This document shows, one piece after another, positions 9,892 to 20,862 of a DNA stretch of 64,000 bases. Positions within the stretch are counted from its first letter, which is position 1. The number at the start of each line of letters is the position of its first letter. A model generated the notes under the pieces. The model ran no database searches. It saw nothing but the letters and a program-made list of their open reading frames with translations, and was not told where the DNA came from. The stretch is from Clonostachys chloroleuca. Its lineage: Eukaryota; Ascomycota; Sordariomycetes; Hypocreales; Bionectriaceae. The translations under genes were made by a program, and so were the position numbers. The DNA lies in the NCBI GenBank assembly GCA_037952775.1, contig JBANAY010000003.1, forward strand, positions 24,738,001-24,802,000, written 5' to 3'.

Positions 9892-11043
9892 TTTCAAGTA
9901 ATAATCGGTGGCGTGTCCTTGGTTAACTGATCACTGAAGAGAGTAGATGTGCAAAAGAAAAAGGAGTTCATGCTTCGGCACAAGTAGCAGTCGGCACACA
10001 AATCTAAGACAGATCCTTGGGGCACGTGACCACCTTCGTTCCCTCGCGTGACGCCACCGTAGCTACACATACTTTTGGCTTTTCGCCATGTTGGAAACAA
10101 ATCAATAAACTACACCTCATCCAGTCCGCCATACACGAAATCCTCCCTTGCCTCTATCGATCTTGAAGGCGTAAGAAGCGCCGGCTACTTCAATATTTGT
10201 TTCAAATTACACCAATGTTTAGGCTTTGCTATTTACAACTCTTCTGTAATAGTATAAACATTATGACCGGATTAGTGCAATTGCATCTGAGCATTTCGAT
10301 ATAATGAAGACGAACTATGACTTGTTTCCATGATCTTTTGGATTCTTTGGATGTATAGTTATTCAAGCGGGCGGAGCTCCTATACTTATACATATTCCTA
10401 ACCTATGTTATGCATTACTGTTTGAATCGCGATGTTTAATATTATATCAAGTGCGTATGACACAGCCAGTAGTTCGGGCACAGGGTCGTGCGTTGCGCAG
10501 ATTCGAACCAAACAATCGTTGCGATTTTTCTACCCACAGTGCTTGTACTAGGGCGAGAACAATGGCTGGAAATTAGCACAAATGACATTTTTTAGTTCGT
10601 ACTAGCGACAAAGTGAACGGAAAGAGAGATGGGCTAAAACTCCGTGGCAAACGTGGGTTGGCACAGCCCCAATGTCTCGTATTGGCAATCAAGTTGATCC
10701 ATGCCAAATATGGCGGTAGGTTGTACGTTCAAGGACCAAGAGGATTCTGCCATCTGGTTCAGGTTATGCAGAGACAACCTGTTATGCAAAACTATGGGTC
10801 GTGACAAAGGGATGCGTGTACTTTCACCCCAGCCCAGGCCAGTTATACATTGTTTCATGTTCGGAGTAGGCATAAATACACTCATCGCCCCCGCCTCATT
10901 TAACCCTGAGATGATCGCCATCACTCTTGAGCAAAGCTCTCATCTTTCCTTCGACGCCATATCCTGTTTGTTTCTGTTCTCTGTAGCTCAACCGAAAGCA
11001 TTCATCAGTCGATCATCCCACACTACTAACCGACCCCACCATC
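9892..11043. other. intergenic region, no gene seen
   Basis: This 1.15-kb gap lies between divergent starts. The open frames in it are short and lack recognisable motifs. The pyrimidine-rich stretch just before 11044 is typical of a fungal promoter and leader. Confidence 0.55.
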
Positions 11044-11820
11044 ATGGCAGACTCCAGCGAGTATGACAAGGCTCTCGAGCAATTGCGATGCTTCGACACC
11101 ATGTTCCTAGTCGATGACTCGGCACACATGGAGCCGTACTGGGAGGACGTCAAGAACCTGATGGAGATGGTAGCACCCATCTGCGCCAAGCACGACCCCG
11201 ACGGCATCGATCTCTACTTTGTCAATCACCGCCCCGGAGGCCTCCTGGCCAAGGTGCCCGGCTTCCAGTCCATCCGCAAGTCGGGATACCCGCACATTGG
11301 TGGGTTTGTCGGCAACATGCTGCTGACCAGCAAGGGCAAGCAAATCGGCGCCATCTTTGACGAGATCAAGCCCTCTGGAAAGTGCAACATGGGCGCCAGG
11401 ATCGGCGGCCTGCTCAAGTGGTACTGCGAGAAGTTCCAGGCAGGCGAGGAGCGTGCAGCCCTCAATTTGGTGGTGTTGACTGCTGGGGAGTTTGATGATG
11501 ACATCAAGAAGCCACTCATCACGGCAGCCCGAACTCTTGATGAGGCAAAGGCGCCATCGCACCAAGCTGGTGTACAGCTATTCCGTCTGGGCGCGCCTCA
11601 TATTGAGCGACAGAACACGCTGAAGCACCTGGACGATGAGCTGCACAAGGAGGCTGGCACGAGGGATATTGTTGATACTGTGTCATGGAACGGGCACGGT
11701 CTGGAAATGTCCAACGAGCAGCTGCTCAAGGTCGTCCTTGGAGCAGTCTCAAAGAAGGTTGATATGCGGGCGTCGGAGCTGCACTTGGATAATTCCACTG
11801 CTGCCCTCCGAGCCGAATAA
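11044..11820 (+). CDS. von Willebrand factor A-like domain protein
   Basis: This is a 258-residue single-exon protein with a vWA (Rossmann-like) fold over its whole length. The metal-site motif is DDSAHM (about residues 24-29), a variant of the usual DxSxS, preceded by the hydrophobic strand TMFLV. A second acidic strand, GIDLYFVN, and the strand LNLVVLTAGEFDD follow at the expected places. There is no signal peptide, membrane segment or second domain, so a soluble intracellular protein is inferred. The ATG lies in a good fungal context (ACCATCATGG). It is richer in GC than its neighbours. Partner or process is unknown; vWA domains usually mediate protein-protein contacts. Confidence 0.75.
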   Translation: MADSSEYDKALEQLRCFDTMFLVDDSAHMEPYWEDVKNLMEMVAPICAKHDPDGIDLYFVNHRPGGLLAKVPGFQSIRKSGYPHIGGFVGNMLLTSKGKQIGAIFDEIKPSGKCNMGARIGGLLKWYCEKFQAGEERAALNLVVLTAGEFDDDIKKPLITAARTLDEAKAPSHQAGVQLFRLGAPHIERQNTLKHLDDELHKEAGTRDIVDTVSWNGHGLEMSNEQLLKVVLGAVSKKVDMRASELHLDNSTAALRAE

Positions 11821-12111
11821 ACGGCCAAATACTAAATGGAGATTTTGTGTCGGATCAGAATTGAAGCGGTTCTTGAAGAAGATCAATAAACTGGCCCAAT
11901 GAGAGTTCTTTATGCATTTTCAATCTCTGTGTTTTGAAGCAATCTTGGTGACATCAATGATCTGAAAATGTTTAATATTTGCATGACTCATCAAAGGACA
12001 TGAAACATGAAACCCAAGCCAGTAGATGCTTAGGTGTTGGACAAATCTAGAGCACTGATCGATCTCGCATAGTTCCTACTAAGTCCAATCATGTTACATT
12101 TGCCGTCAACA

Positions 12112-13143
12112 CTATGCGTTGATAACGCTCTCGATGGCCGACGTGAGAATAACAGCCATCTTCTCATGCTCCTCTGCTACTGGGTGATAGTCACATGCCA
12201 CAACAGACCCTTGGCTGGGAAACTCGACAAAGTGCACCTTGTTGCCAATCTTGTCGACAACCGACTTGACAGCATTCGCATGAGTCGTATGTTGCAGGTC
12301 GCCCTCGGGCCAAGAATCACCTAGCATCGGAGAGGATGTCAAGAAGACTTCAGCCTTGGGGTAGTGTCCTTGGACAACCTGCACGAATACAACCATCGCC
12401 TCGGTAAATGTTTCGACGTTGAGACGATCGCGTACACCAAGGTATGAAAAGTCATTGGTTCCCAGATTTATGACCACGATATCTGGAGTATCGCTTGCCG
12501 GGAAGGTGTAGCTGTTGTCAGTGTCGTGAGCACCGTAGCGAGTCCAGCGCTGCGACATGTTGGGGTAGTCGTCTGAGCCCATGTAGTTTCGAGTCAGCCC
12601 GATCCCAGACCAAGCAATGATGTCGTATTCTGCAGATATGTTCTTGGCAGTTAATGCGCCATAGGTCTTAGGCGCATTCTCAAGAGCGGCCGTGTTGGTG
12701 CACGGGAAAGTGCCGTCTAGGCCATAACCAACGGTGATGGAGTCACCGATGATTTGAATCCGCTTGCCAGGGACTGTGTCACAACCAAGCTTCCCACCCG
12801 TTACGGTCACCTCACCCACGGTAAGTGTGCCAAAACCGGCCTCAGATCTCTTTCGTATGTTCACTATGTGCTGGCCTTGTTCAAGTGCAGGTGTATCAAT
12901 ACTGGTTCCACTAACATTGTCAATGATGGTTGGAATACCGTCATCAACCACCACCTCGACACTGTTGTCGCCGGATACCGAAGTAAAAGCCACACTGGCA
13001 GAAGTCCCAGTAAAAGTGAACGATACACCAGTTCCAGGCCAAGTTAACTCCTTTTTCTCAGGGTCAACCCGACCAAGGAATCTGACCGCCTGGCAGGTGG
13101 TCAGGGCGGCAACAACCGAAAACAAAGTTGAGAGACGAACCAT
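12112..13143 (-). CDS. secreted SGNH esterase, carbohydrate esterase 2-like
   Basis: This is probably an extracellular deacetylase acting on acetylated plant polysaccharide. The ATG at 13143 gives 343 residues and begins with a classic signal peptide (MVRLSTLFSVVAALTTCQA); the longer frame starts with TTG. A beta-sandwich of about residues 25-120 precedes the SGNH hydrolase domain, the two-domain layout of CE2 acetylxylan esterases. Catalytic motifs are GDSIT (Ser135), VINLGTNDF, and ACDYHP near the C-terminus (likely catalytic His, with or without Asp). A TATA-like box lies about 75 bp upstream. It is transcribed in the same direction as the downstream hydrolase. Family assignment is good; substrate is inferred. 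Confidence 0.85.
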   Translation of the reverse strand: MVRLSTLFSVVAALTTCQAVRFLGRVDPEKKELTWPGTGVSFTFTGTSASVAFTSVSGDNSVEVVVDDGIPTIIDNVSGTSIDTPALEQGQHIVNIRKRSEAGFGTLTVGEVTVTGGKLGCDTVPGKRIQIIGDSITVGYGLDGTFPCTNTAALENAPKTYGALTAKNISAEYDIIAWSGIGLTRNYMGSDDYPNMSQRWTRYGAHDTDNSYTFPASDTPDIVVINLGTNDFSYLGVRDRLNVETFTEAMVVFVQVVQGHYPKAEVFLTSSPMLGDSWPEGDLQHTTHANAVKSVVDKIGNKVHFVEFPSQGSVVACDYHPVAEEHEKMAVILTSAIESVINA

Positions 13144-13586
13144 TTTGGGCAGAGAAATAAGCGCTACGTACAACAGATCTCATCGTCTCGGCTGTTTCCG
13201 TAGCCTTACGATCCTAGATATATACGCTCCTCGATGAGAATTGCCAAAAAGGACTCTTGGCACATTTTATCCTCCAATGAAAATAATTGGGTTATATTCG
13301 GAGGCCCGGGACAACCCCCGCGGAAGCGAGCCTCCGGTTCCGTTTACAGTCACGGCCGTTCGGGATCACGGTAACTTGATATCTGCACACAATCGGAGAA
13401 TATGATGAAATAGATGTTGTATTTGGAGTAATGGGTTACATGAAAAGTTTTGACATCCCGAACCCACAACATAGAACAGTCCCTCGTAGATACCTCCACC
13501 GCGCAATGAGTAACCCCAATCCACCACTCATTATATAGCTATCAGCAGGATGATTACCGTAACAGGTGTATCATAGGATAATTGGG
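13144..13586. other. intergenic region between CE2-like gene and alpha/beta hydrolase
   Basis: The part next to 13144 is the promoter of the esterase. A GC-rich patch at about 13305-13360 has no recognised motif. No gene is seen. Confidence 0.5.
13219..13224 (-). promoter_or_regulatory. TATA-like box of the CE2-like esterase
   Basis: TATATA lies about 75 bp upstream of the ATG at 13143, a plausible core-promoter position. This rests on sequence and distance only. Confidence 0.4.
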
Positions 13587-14432
13587 TTATTCCCTCTTCA
13601 AAAATCCTAGGATCAATTGTGATATTTTCTCAGGTTGATCCTCCGGCGAGAAATGCCCACAATCCTCCAGGACAGTCAGATCTGAGCCTGGAATTGTCTC
13701 ATGCAATTTATGCGCCCAGTCCGTCACTTGCCATATATCTTGAGCACCCCATATCAACTGAACGGGTAGTTTTCCCAGTTGTGGGAGCCTCTTTGCAATC
13801 TCCATTGTATGTTTAGGATCATAGTGCCGAATCTGATGTTGAAAGAGACTCGGCTGGCCCACGGGGCCGGAAATGTAGTCAAGATAAGTTTCCAGACTCG
13901 ACCCAATAAACTTTTCCTTGTCATGAACAGCGGACAGAAGCCACTCCCTAAAATGGGCTCGGTGCTCTTCATCAGGCAGCTTTATAAGAGTCTCAAGTCC
14001 CCGCTGCATCTGCTCCCGCGTTCTCTTAGAAGGGTAGCTGTCAAACGATACCACATCAATGAGTGTCAGTGAGCGCAGTCGCTGGGGAGAGAAAACAGCA
14101 AATCTCTGACCCACACCGCCGCCTATGTCATGGGTCACGAAATGCGCAGTTTCCAGGCCCCAGTGCTTGAGCAGGCCCTCCAAAATGGTGACCTGACCTG
14201 AGATAGATGTGTCAATTGCCGGATCCCATGGGCGCTCAGAGAGCCCATAACCGAGAAGATCGAATACATGTACTTGATAACCGTTTGAGGTTAATTGAGG
14301 GAGAATGTTACGCCAGATGAGTGAGGAAGAAGGAGTGCCGTGGATAAGGATGACTGGTTCGCCTTGGCCATGTACGCCATGGGCAATTCTCGTGTTATTG
14401 ATGAGAATATGATCCGTTACTAGAGGCTCCAT
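13587..14432 (-). CDS. alpha/beta hydrolase, haloalkane dehalogenase/epoxide hydrolase type
   Basis: This is a 281-residue single-exon hydrolase. The oxyanion loop is HGTP (residues 31-34). The nucleophile position is Asp102 in THDIGGG rather than Ser, which places it with epoxide hydrolases and haloalkane or fluoroacetate dehalogenases. The acid is probably the Asp in WGAQDIW, and the base is His260 in CGHFSPED. A cap region lies at about 130-205. There is no signal peptide, so it is likely cytosolic. The ATG at 14432 begins a well-formed domain. The neighbours do not form an obvious pathway. Epoxide hydrolase is the more likely activity in a fungus, but dehalogenase-like function cannot be excluded. 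Confidence 0.85.
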   Translation of the reverse strand: MEPLVTDHILINNTRIAHGVHGQGEPVILIHGTPSSSLIWRNILPQLTSNGYQVHVFDLLGYGLSERPWDPAIDTSISGQVTILEGLLKHWGLETAHFVTHDIGGGVGQRFAVFSPQRLRSLTLIDVVSFDSYPSKRTREQMQRGLETLIKLPDEEHRAHFREWLLSAVHDKEKFIGSSLETYLDYISGPVGQPSLFQHQIRHYDPKHTMEIAKRLPQLGKLPVQLIWGAQDIWQVTDWAHKLHETIPGSDLTVLEDCGHFSPEDQPEKISQLILGFLKRE

Positions 14433-15463
14433 TTCTCAAGAGAAATTGTATTTTTAACGAATATAGGATTAGAAAATGTCCCTCTGCTGTAGCTGAAGCG
14501 GCAATGTGATCTTTTATATTGATTGCGGGAAATCTAGCACATTTGTCAGCGCAGGTCAAGTATAGGGCGCAAGAGGGGTTTTCCAAACAGCACCACACAG
14601 GCTCGTATCGTAAGAGGGATGAATCCATGGGCTTGGGATTTTGAGTGTTTGAGCTTAACACAATATTTCACCACAGTGCGTTGCTCTGTGGCCAACCGGC
14701 GGTAGACTGAATAAAGAAACTTTCTGTTAGTAGAGCGTGCTTTGATGCTTGAGGCACATTCAAATAAGATTAAAGACAAAATATTCTCCGTAATCACTAG
14801 AATTCCCTTCTAGGATTTATAATATTGATCCGAGGTACTTGTTAATTCCATACCAGAGAAATGATAATATTTTTAAAGAAGCTCTAAGACAAACTGATCA
14901 AACAGGTAAGACCACTCGTTCTGGGGCTACAACTTCAATAAGATCAATTCATCTACTTGCGTTAAGATATGAATACGCGAGTTAGCCCTTGTTTAAAATC
15001 ACAGACAAGTAATTATATTATTTCCAAGCCGCTGAAGAAACACGGCCTACTGCATTGAATGGAGTATAGGGTAAGCATCTTCTGCGAGGCCAACACCCGA
15101 AACATACCCAATCGCCACTGCTTCATTGGTCAAGCTCTTTGTTTGATTGAGAGTCACCCTAATCTCAGATGGCTGAATTCTCCATTCGTTCCTCGCTTTT
15201 CAGAATATGGAATTTCTTTATAGAAATCTACAGCATCGCACGTGAATCAGATGACGTAATTGCAAAATCGCCCTAACTGACAAGTGCTTACATCGGAATT
15301 AAGCAATATCCGTTGGTCACAGGGAGCGCGAATGGTCGCGCTACTCCCTGCAATCAACAGATGAGCGCAAAACGGCCACCTATGTCCTGTAGACTGAGAA
15401 CACGTCTTACGCACCTCTACGAAGAGTAGGGAACCGACGACCGACTATTGGAAACCAGGCAAT
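14433..15463. other. intergenic region, no gene seen
   Basis: This 1-kb gap lies between divergent genes. It is moderately AT-rich. The short open frames have no motif and no supported start. Confidence 0.55.
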
Positions 15464-16287
15464 ATGCACTTGATCTTGACAGGCGCCACGGGCCTCGTTG
15501 GCTCAGGAGTTCTTGATGCCATGCTCAAGATGAAGGATGTGACCAAAATCTCCATCCTAAGCCGGCGGCCAGTGCCAATGGCTGACGACGCCAAAGATCC
15601 CCGGGTCAACGTGATAATCAACAAAGACTTTGAGAAATACGACCCGACTCTTTTGTCGCAATTGAGTGGTGCTACAGGCTGTGTGTGGGCGCTCGGCATT
15701 AGCCAGACGCAGGTGGACAAAGAGTAGGTCCATATCTAATGTCTAATTGACAAAAGCAGGGCTAAAAGAAATGTAGGCAATACGTCAAAATCACCAAGAC
15801 GTTTGCAGTCGAGGCAGCAAAGGCGTTCGCGACCTTACCACCCAAGGACGAGCCGTTCCGGTTTGTATACGTCTCCGGCGGGGGAGCGACAGTTGAGCCC
15901 GGGAGATTCACACAGATATTCGGCCGCGTTAAGGGCGAGACGGAGCTGGAGCTTGCTGAATTGCGCAAGAATAACCCCCTCCTGCAGACAATGTCGATGC
16001 GGGCAGGCTGGGTTGACCCCTCTGCCCATGAAGCCATCAAGCCGTACATCCCTCAGCAGTTTCTGGCTCTCAGGATAGGCGGTGCTTTGTTGGGTCCGCC
16101 GATACGCGCATTTGGCCGTGACATGCTCTGGAGCCCGACCGAGTCTCTGGGTGGTTTTCTGACAGAGATGGCTAAGGGCACGTACGATGATAAATATGTG
16201 CCCGGCAAGTACTTATACAAGCTCGGGGACTTTCCCATCCTGGAAAACCCAGTACTTTGGAATCTGTATGGACAGAAGAAGGAGTAA
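15464..16287 (+). CDS. NAD(P)-binding Rossmann-fold protein (atypical SDR)
   Basis: Exons 15464-15723 and 15777-16287 (53-nt intron, GTAGGT donor) give 256 residues. The N-terminus shows the beta-alpha-beta nucleotide site TGATGLVGSG (about 6-15) followed by the strand SILSRRP, whose arginines would suit NADP. The middle strand RFVYVSGGG and an Arg/Lys-containing segment after it resemble atypical short-chain dehydrogenases of the HTATIP2/NmrA-like type. The canonical YxxxK pair is not clear, so a binding or regulatory role is possible. No signal peptide or certain membrane segment is present. It ends about 330 bp before the Zn2Cys6 gene on the same strand. Substrate is unknown. Confidence 0.75.
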
Positions 16288-16614
16288 AGGAGCCATCGGG
16301 AATGGGGATGCCGTTTACATTATTGTTTTGTGATGGCTGAGGCCTGTTAGTAATTGCCGACGCCTGTTCACGGTCTTAGCAACTTGAGTGTAGAGTTGAC
16401 TCAACCATTGGTGACCTAGGACTTGCGAAATGAAAAGATATTTGGCCCAATTGAGGGAGGGATTGCGCAATAACAATTGATCAGTCTTGTCTGTCCCCTT
16501 TAGAACTGGCCCCACACTTGCTCGGCGAAATGGTGAGAAAATTTCGGCGAAACCAGCTCCAATTACCTCTGCACATCAGACTGCTTCAAACTTGGAAGAT
16601 CAGATACTTGTCCA
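16288..16614 (+). promoter_or_regulatory. upstream region of Zn2Cys6 gene
   Basis: This 327-bp spacer should hold the terminator of the Rossmann gene and the promoter of the regulator. No specific site is recognised. Confidence 0.4.
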
Positions 16615-18849
16615 ATGTCGCCATCTGCTCGCCAGTATCAATCCCGAATCCGTCGACGGCCATGCGATCGATGCCGGCGGCAAAAGCTACGATGCCAGAC
16701 TGACACGGGAAAGACATCATGCCGAAGATGCGAGGGACTAGAGGCGCCTTGCATCTTCTCTGCCAGTAGACCCGGACAGCGGCTCTCTGCCGCGTCACAT
16801 GTGACCGCCCCCGATCGTTCGAGTATAGATATGGAAGTTTCGGATTTGGTAGAGCCCCTTGCTGCTGCTGTCGTAGAGCCATCTATACCCGTTGTTGACG
16901 ATCAATGGGCGACTACGCCGGCTCCTATGCCGCCTTTGTTTCCTGAGCAGAGCCTGGCAACGCAGATATCCAAGAGTCTGGATAAAGATGAGGGCAACTC
17001 GTACCAGTTGCTTGGGATATCTTCTGAAGCTGACCCGTGGTTACTAAGGCATTGCAAATACGACCACCATGGGACAAGGCAGTTTATGAAGGTGCAATTC
17101 AGAAATGCTGGGGGTGTGCCAACGATAGACAAGGTCCCATCTCATTTTCTCATCAGCGATAGGTCTATATATAGCACTGCAAGGGAGGAAACTCGAGTGG
17201 CTGGGTATGATGACCCTCGAGCTGAACTGATGCGCTATGTGCCCATCGAATATGGTCAACGCCTTTTTCGCCTGTGTGTAGGTATTCGTCATGGAGACTC
17301 AAGAGACCAACTGACACAGTATCAATATAGGTTCATGGTAAACGTCTTTCCCACTTTGCCTGTTTTGTCCAGGACCGACCTAGGCCTCGGCCCAGAGAAC
17401 TCAATTCCGGAAAGGAGCATCCTGGACAATATCCCGACACATCTTCTGGCCGCCATCTACGGATCTGCGCTTCCTTTCGCCTCTGAAGAAGACCACCTGT
17501 TCATGTTCATTCTATTCGAAAAACCTTCCGCGTCGGAGATTTGGCGAATCGTTTATCGATTAATCATGGAAGAAATCCACAACCCGAGGCTATCTGTTAT
17601 GCAGGCTGCCATATTATATCTCCATAAATCGAAGAAAGATGACCAAAGTTATGCGGTGGCAGACACGCCTTTCACTTGGTCATTTATGGGATTTGCCGTT
17701 GGATTGGCTCATTCTCTTGGTCTTCAGCTTGAATGCGGGATGATGGGGTTGCCAGCATGGGAGAAGAGGCTACGAAGGCGACTCTGGTGGGCGTTGTACA
17801 TTGAAGATAAGTTTCCGTCACTGCTCCTGGGGAAGCCACCCTATCTTCGCTCCTCAGAATGGGATGTGGTGGAGCTTAGCGATGATGACTTCGTGATAGC
17901 ACCACGGCCTATCGTGCCAGTAGACTTGAAGCTACCATTTCGCGATATGGCTCGCTTGGCAGTCATTGCCGAAGCAGTGCAGGAGAAGTTGTAGTGAGTA
18001 ATATCAATCCTTGAAGCTATGCCGTATAAGAGAAGCTAATGAGAAATCCAGCTCTCTGAGGGCCAGCCAAATCTTGGCCCATGAAATGGCTTTGTCTGTC
18101 GAGACAGCGAGGCCCATCTTTCGGAGTCTGACAACTTGGCGCGAGTCCCTTCCATTGGCATCAGCAACTGGTCATATTCTCCACGACACGGTCCCAGGAA
18201 CAGCTTCTCCGTATCCGGCGACAATATACAATGCTTATCTTATTCTAGTTGCATGTGTATGGAGAGCAATTCTTCGAACGACGGTCAAATCGTCTGAGCC
18301 AGCACAGATTATACATGTTGAAGACCCGGCAGACGCCACCGTGGCATTTCTCAACGATCTTCGATGGGAATTCCATCATCTTCCAGAAATGGACTTCCGA
18401 CTGGATCACGGGCATAGAGAGAACGGTACGATGGTGGGCGAGTTGTATGAGGCATCATTGGGTTGCGCAGACACGTTGGTCGATTTTGTATCAAATCTTG
18501 CCGCGCCTTCCTTCGGTGAATTCTGGCACTCATGTAAGGAGAAAAAGAATCCTTCTCATTAACTTCTCAAACGGGAGACTAACAAGCCTGTGTCATTCCA
18601 GGGTCACGTATAGGTTTTGCCTTGATGTCCAACTTTCTCATGTTGCTCTTGGTGCAAGCGCCAGACTTTGGGAAGGCTGTGGAGGCTAACCGTCTATTAA
18701 TGAAATGGAAGCAAGTTTTGGACCATCACCACCGCGCTTTTCCTCCTTTCTTGTTGGCAAAGGCCCGATTGGGCTCATATTATTATGTTGGGCTCGATGA
18801 AGCCTTTTATCTTCCACCGCATGTACACCAGGCCCTGCAGCAAGGTTGA
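16615..18849 (+). CDS. Zn(II)2Cys6 transcription factor with fungal-specific TF domain
   Basis: This is a nuclear DNA-binding regulator. Exons 16615-17993, 18052-18533 and 18602-18849 join in frame to 702 residues. The binuclear zinc cluster uses Cys17, 20, 27, 36, 39 and 46 (CDRCRRQKLRC...CRRCEGLEAPC). The middle-homology domain spans about 190-520, with FMGFAVGLAHSLGL and KRLRRRLWWALYIEDK, typical of the Fungal_trans domain. The last exon is placed by the donor GTAAGG at 18534 and an acceptor ending at 18601, which keeps the frame and leads to SRIGFALMSNFLM. The target genes are not known; the MDR oxidoreductase and the Rossmann protein are its nearest candidates. The cluster's consensus spacing indicates a functional regulator. 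Confidence 0.88.
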
Positions 18850-19172
18850 TAGTGTTTACTGAAGCTGGAATTGTTCACTTGGAGGCTATCCAATAAAATA
18901 CATCTTCCTAGACCTTGAGGATGTTCCATACTGTCCCAGTAGCTGACGAATTCGACTTAAATCCACTAACTACCTCATAGATACATTAATCTCATTGTCA
19001 GAGTTTGATTCAATGCTGTTAGATATTGGTTCTTGACCAGAACTAATGATATGGAGTGATGTTCATTTCGCAAATATTTACCCAATTGCTAGAGATGCTT
19101 TTGAGGTTGACGCGCATCATAAAATCTTCCGCGGTGAGGCGTGAGAGCTTTCCTATACCTACAACTACTTCC
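18850..19172. other. convergent intergenic region, no gene seen
   Basis: This short AT-rich spacer lies between the 3' ends of the regulator and the MDR gene. Nothing beyond 3' UTR-like sequence is seen. Confidence 0.6.
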
Positions 19173-20315
19173 CTAACGAACTTTCACGAAGATCTTTCCT
19201 ACTGCTCTTTTTGTTCCCAGTTTCTCAAATGCCTGTTGTTGAAAGTTAGCAGTATACTGAAAACTCAGCTTCGGCGTTATATACCTGTATAGCATCGTCC
19301 ATCTGGAATGTCGAATCGACGGGCAGCTCTTTTATCCAACCCTTTTCAATCCAGCCAACAACCATATTTATTGAGGCCGTACTTGGCTTGCTGAACACAT
19401 TGACAAAGGGCCTTGGAGTTCCTCCGAGGATGACTGGCAATCTTTTCAGAGTCAAGCCGCCCAAGGGGCCTCCTTCTATACTGAATAATTTACCAGTAGC
19501 CTTGAGATATCCGGGCGAACGATGGAAGAGAGTGTCATCGCCGACACAGTCTATAATTGCGTCGAATGGATCCCTCGTTGTGTCTGCCGTGAGAGAGGTT
19601 AAATAGTCGTAAATACAATCCTTAGATTTGTAGTCCAAGGCCTTGCAGTCATATGTTAGCCATAAAGGATTCGAGAACTGAGAAGGAGTCCTCAGCTTAC
19701 CTCCCCACCACCTAACCTGAGCACCAAGTCCAAATTCCTGGCTGAGCAAACACTCATAATCTGGATGCCCATTCCATGGAGCGCCTGGATAAGGATCGAA
19801 CCTACACCACCACTTGCCCCATTCACAAGCACCTTGTCCCCCTGTCGCAAGTCGGCAGCTGCAACTATGGATGCTGCTGTTTGGCCGGCGATTCCCATGA
19901 TTCCCGCGGCGACAGATTCGGATATCCCGGCGGGAACTTCCACAATCTGATCAATTGGAAGGATCACGTATTCAGCCAAGGTTCCATACCCAGTCAAAAT
20001 ATAGGAGAGAGGTAGGGTTCCAGCCACAATCGTGCCGACCCGGATATTGGGGTTTGAGGTGCGAGCGGATGACCCCAGTTGCATCACCTCGCCGGCATAG
20101 TCATATCCAGCGATGGCCTTTCCTTTCCATGGTATCATGATAGCCATCATCTTGATGTCGCCGGGGTTCAGTGCCGCGTAGGATACCCGGACCAGGACTT
20201 CCCCAGCTTTCGGAGGAGGGGGCATCGGCCAACTGGTCTTTAGCTTTAGGACATCGGCAGGCTTGCCCGCGCGGGTGATGATCCATGCTATCATAGTCTT
20301 GGGCAATTCAGTCAT
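19173..20315 (-). CDS. MDR-family NADPH:quinone/alkenal oxidoreductase-like enzyme
   Basis: The product is predicted to reduce quinones or activated double bonds with NADPH. Exons in transcription order are 20315-19701, 19641-19285 and 19232-19173, giving 343 residues. Both introns are phase 0 with clean GTAAGC and GTATAT donors, and the 19-residue last exon (KRAVGKIFVKVR) is the family's usual C-terminal strand. The N-terminal GroES-like domain has YAALNPGD and AGYDYAGEV. The nucleotide site is NGASGGVGSILIQ (about 166-178). Zinc ligands of classical alcohol dehydrogenases are absent, so it is a zinc-free MDR enzyme. It is divergent from the second Zn2Cys6 gene, suggesting possible control by it. 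Confidence 0.87.
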
Positions 20316-20862
20316 GATGAAGCATTTGCGAAGATGTTATGAGGAAGGATGTATGTCGGTGTGAATGGTGGAAGTAAGTCTGAGGAGTAGAGACAACACT
20401 GGATGCGGACATAGATTCGAGCCGCTTTTTATAATAGATTGGAGTGACACAGGGGCCCATTGTTGGGGACAGCTATCCGCATCCCAAGAAGAAAATTCCC
20501 TGGTTACATACGGAATTCCCATCATGTTGGCCATACTCAGCAATCCTGCGATTACCGATTTCAAAGCTGATGCGGCAAACGGACCCACTCAACCTGGTTT
20601 GGAAAACGGATCCGCATCACCGTCCGAAACGGGAAGTTGGGCTCGCACAGGGCTGACAAAGCGACGCCCGAAGGGATGGATGCTCTAGTTAACCTCTCCG
20701 CCTGGTTTCCGTGCCGATTACGTTGCTCTCTTTCATTACATTCTGGATGTGGGTGAGTAGCTTGCGTGGGATAACTTTAGCATTGCGCGCTCATCATTCC
20801 TGCGGGCTTGACTCTTCAACCTTCAGGGAGCCGTTTTCTTTCCACTAGATGGAGATTTAGGC
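20316..20862. promoter_or_regulatory. divergent promoter region, MDR gene / Zn2Cys6 gene
   Basis: This 547-bp region lies between divergent starts. A TATA-like sequence for the minus-strand gene is at 20427-20433. CGG and CCG triplets, the half-sites Zn2Cys6 proteins use, occur here, but no arrangement stands out enough to call an operator. Confidence 0.45.
20427..20433 (-). promoter_or_regulatory. TATA-like box of the MDR gene
   Basis: TATAAAA on the minus strand lies about 112 bp upstream of the MDR start codon. The call rests on sequence and position only. Confidence 0.4.

Noticed and set aside
11107..11565. 152-codon minus-strand open frame
   Set aside because: It is antisense to the vWA-like gene. 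It is long only because that gene is GC-rich, and no motif is present.
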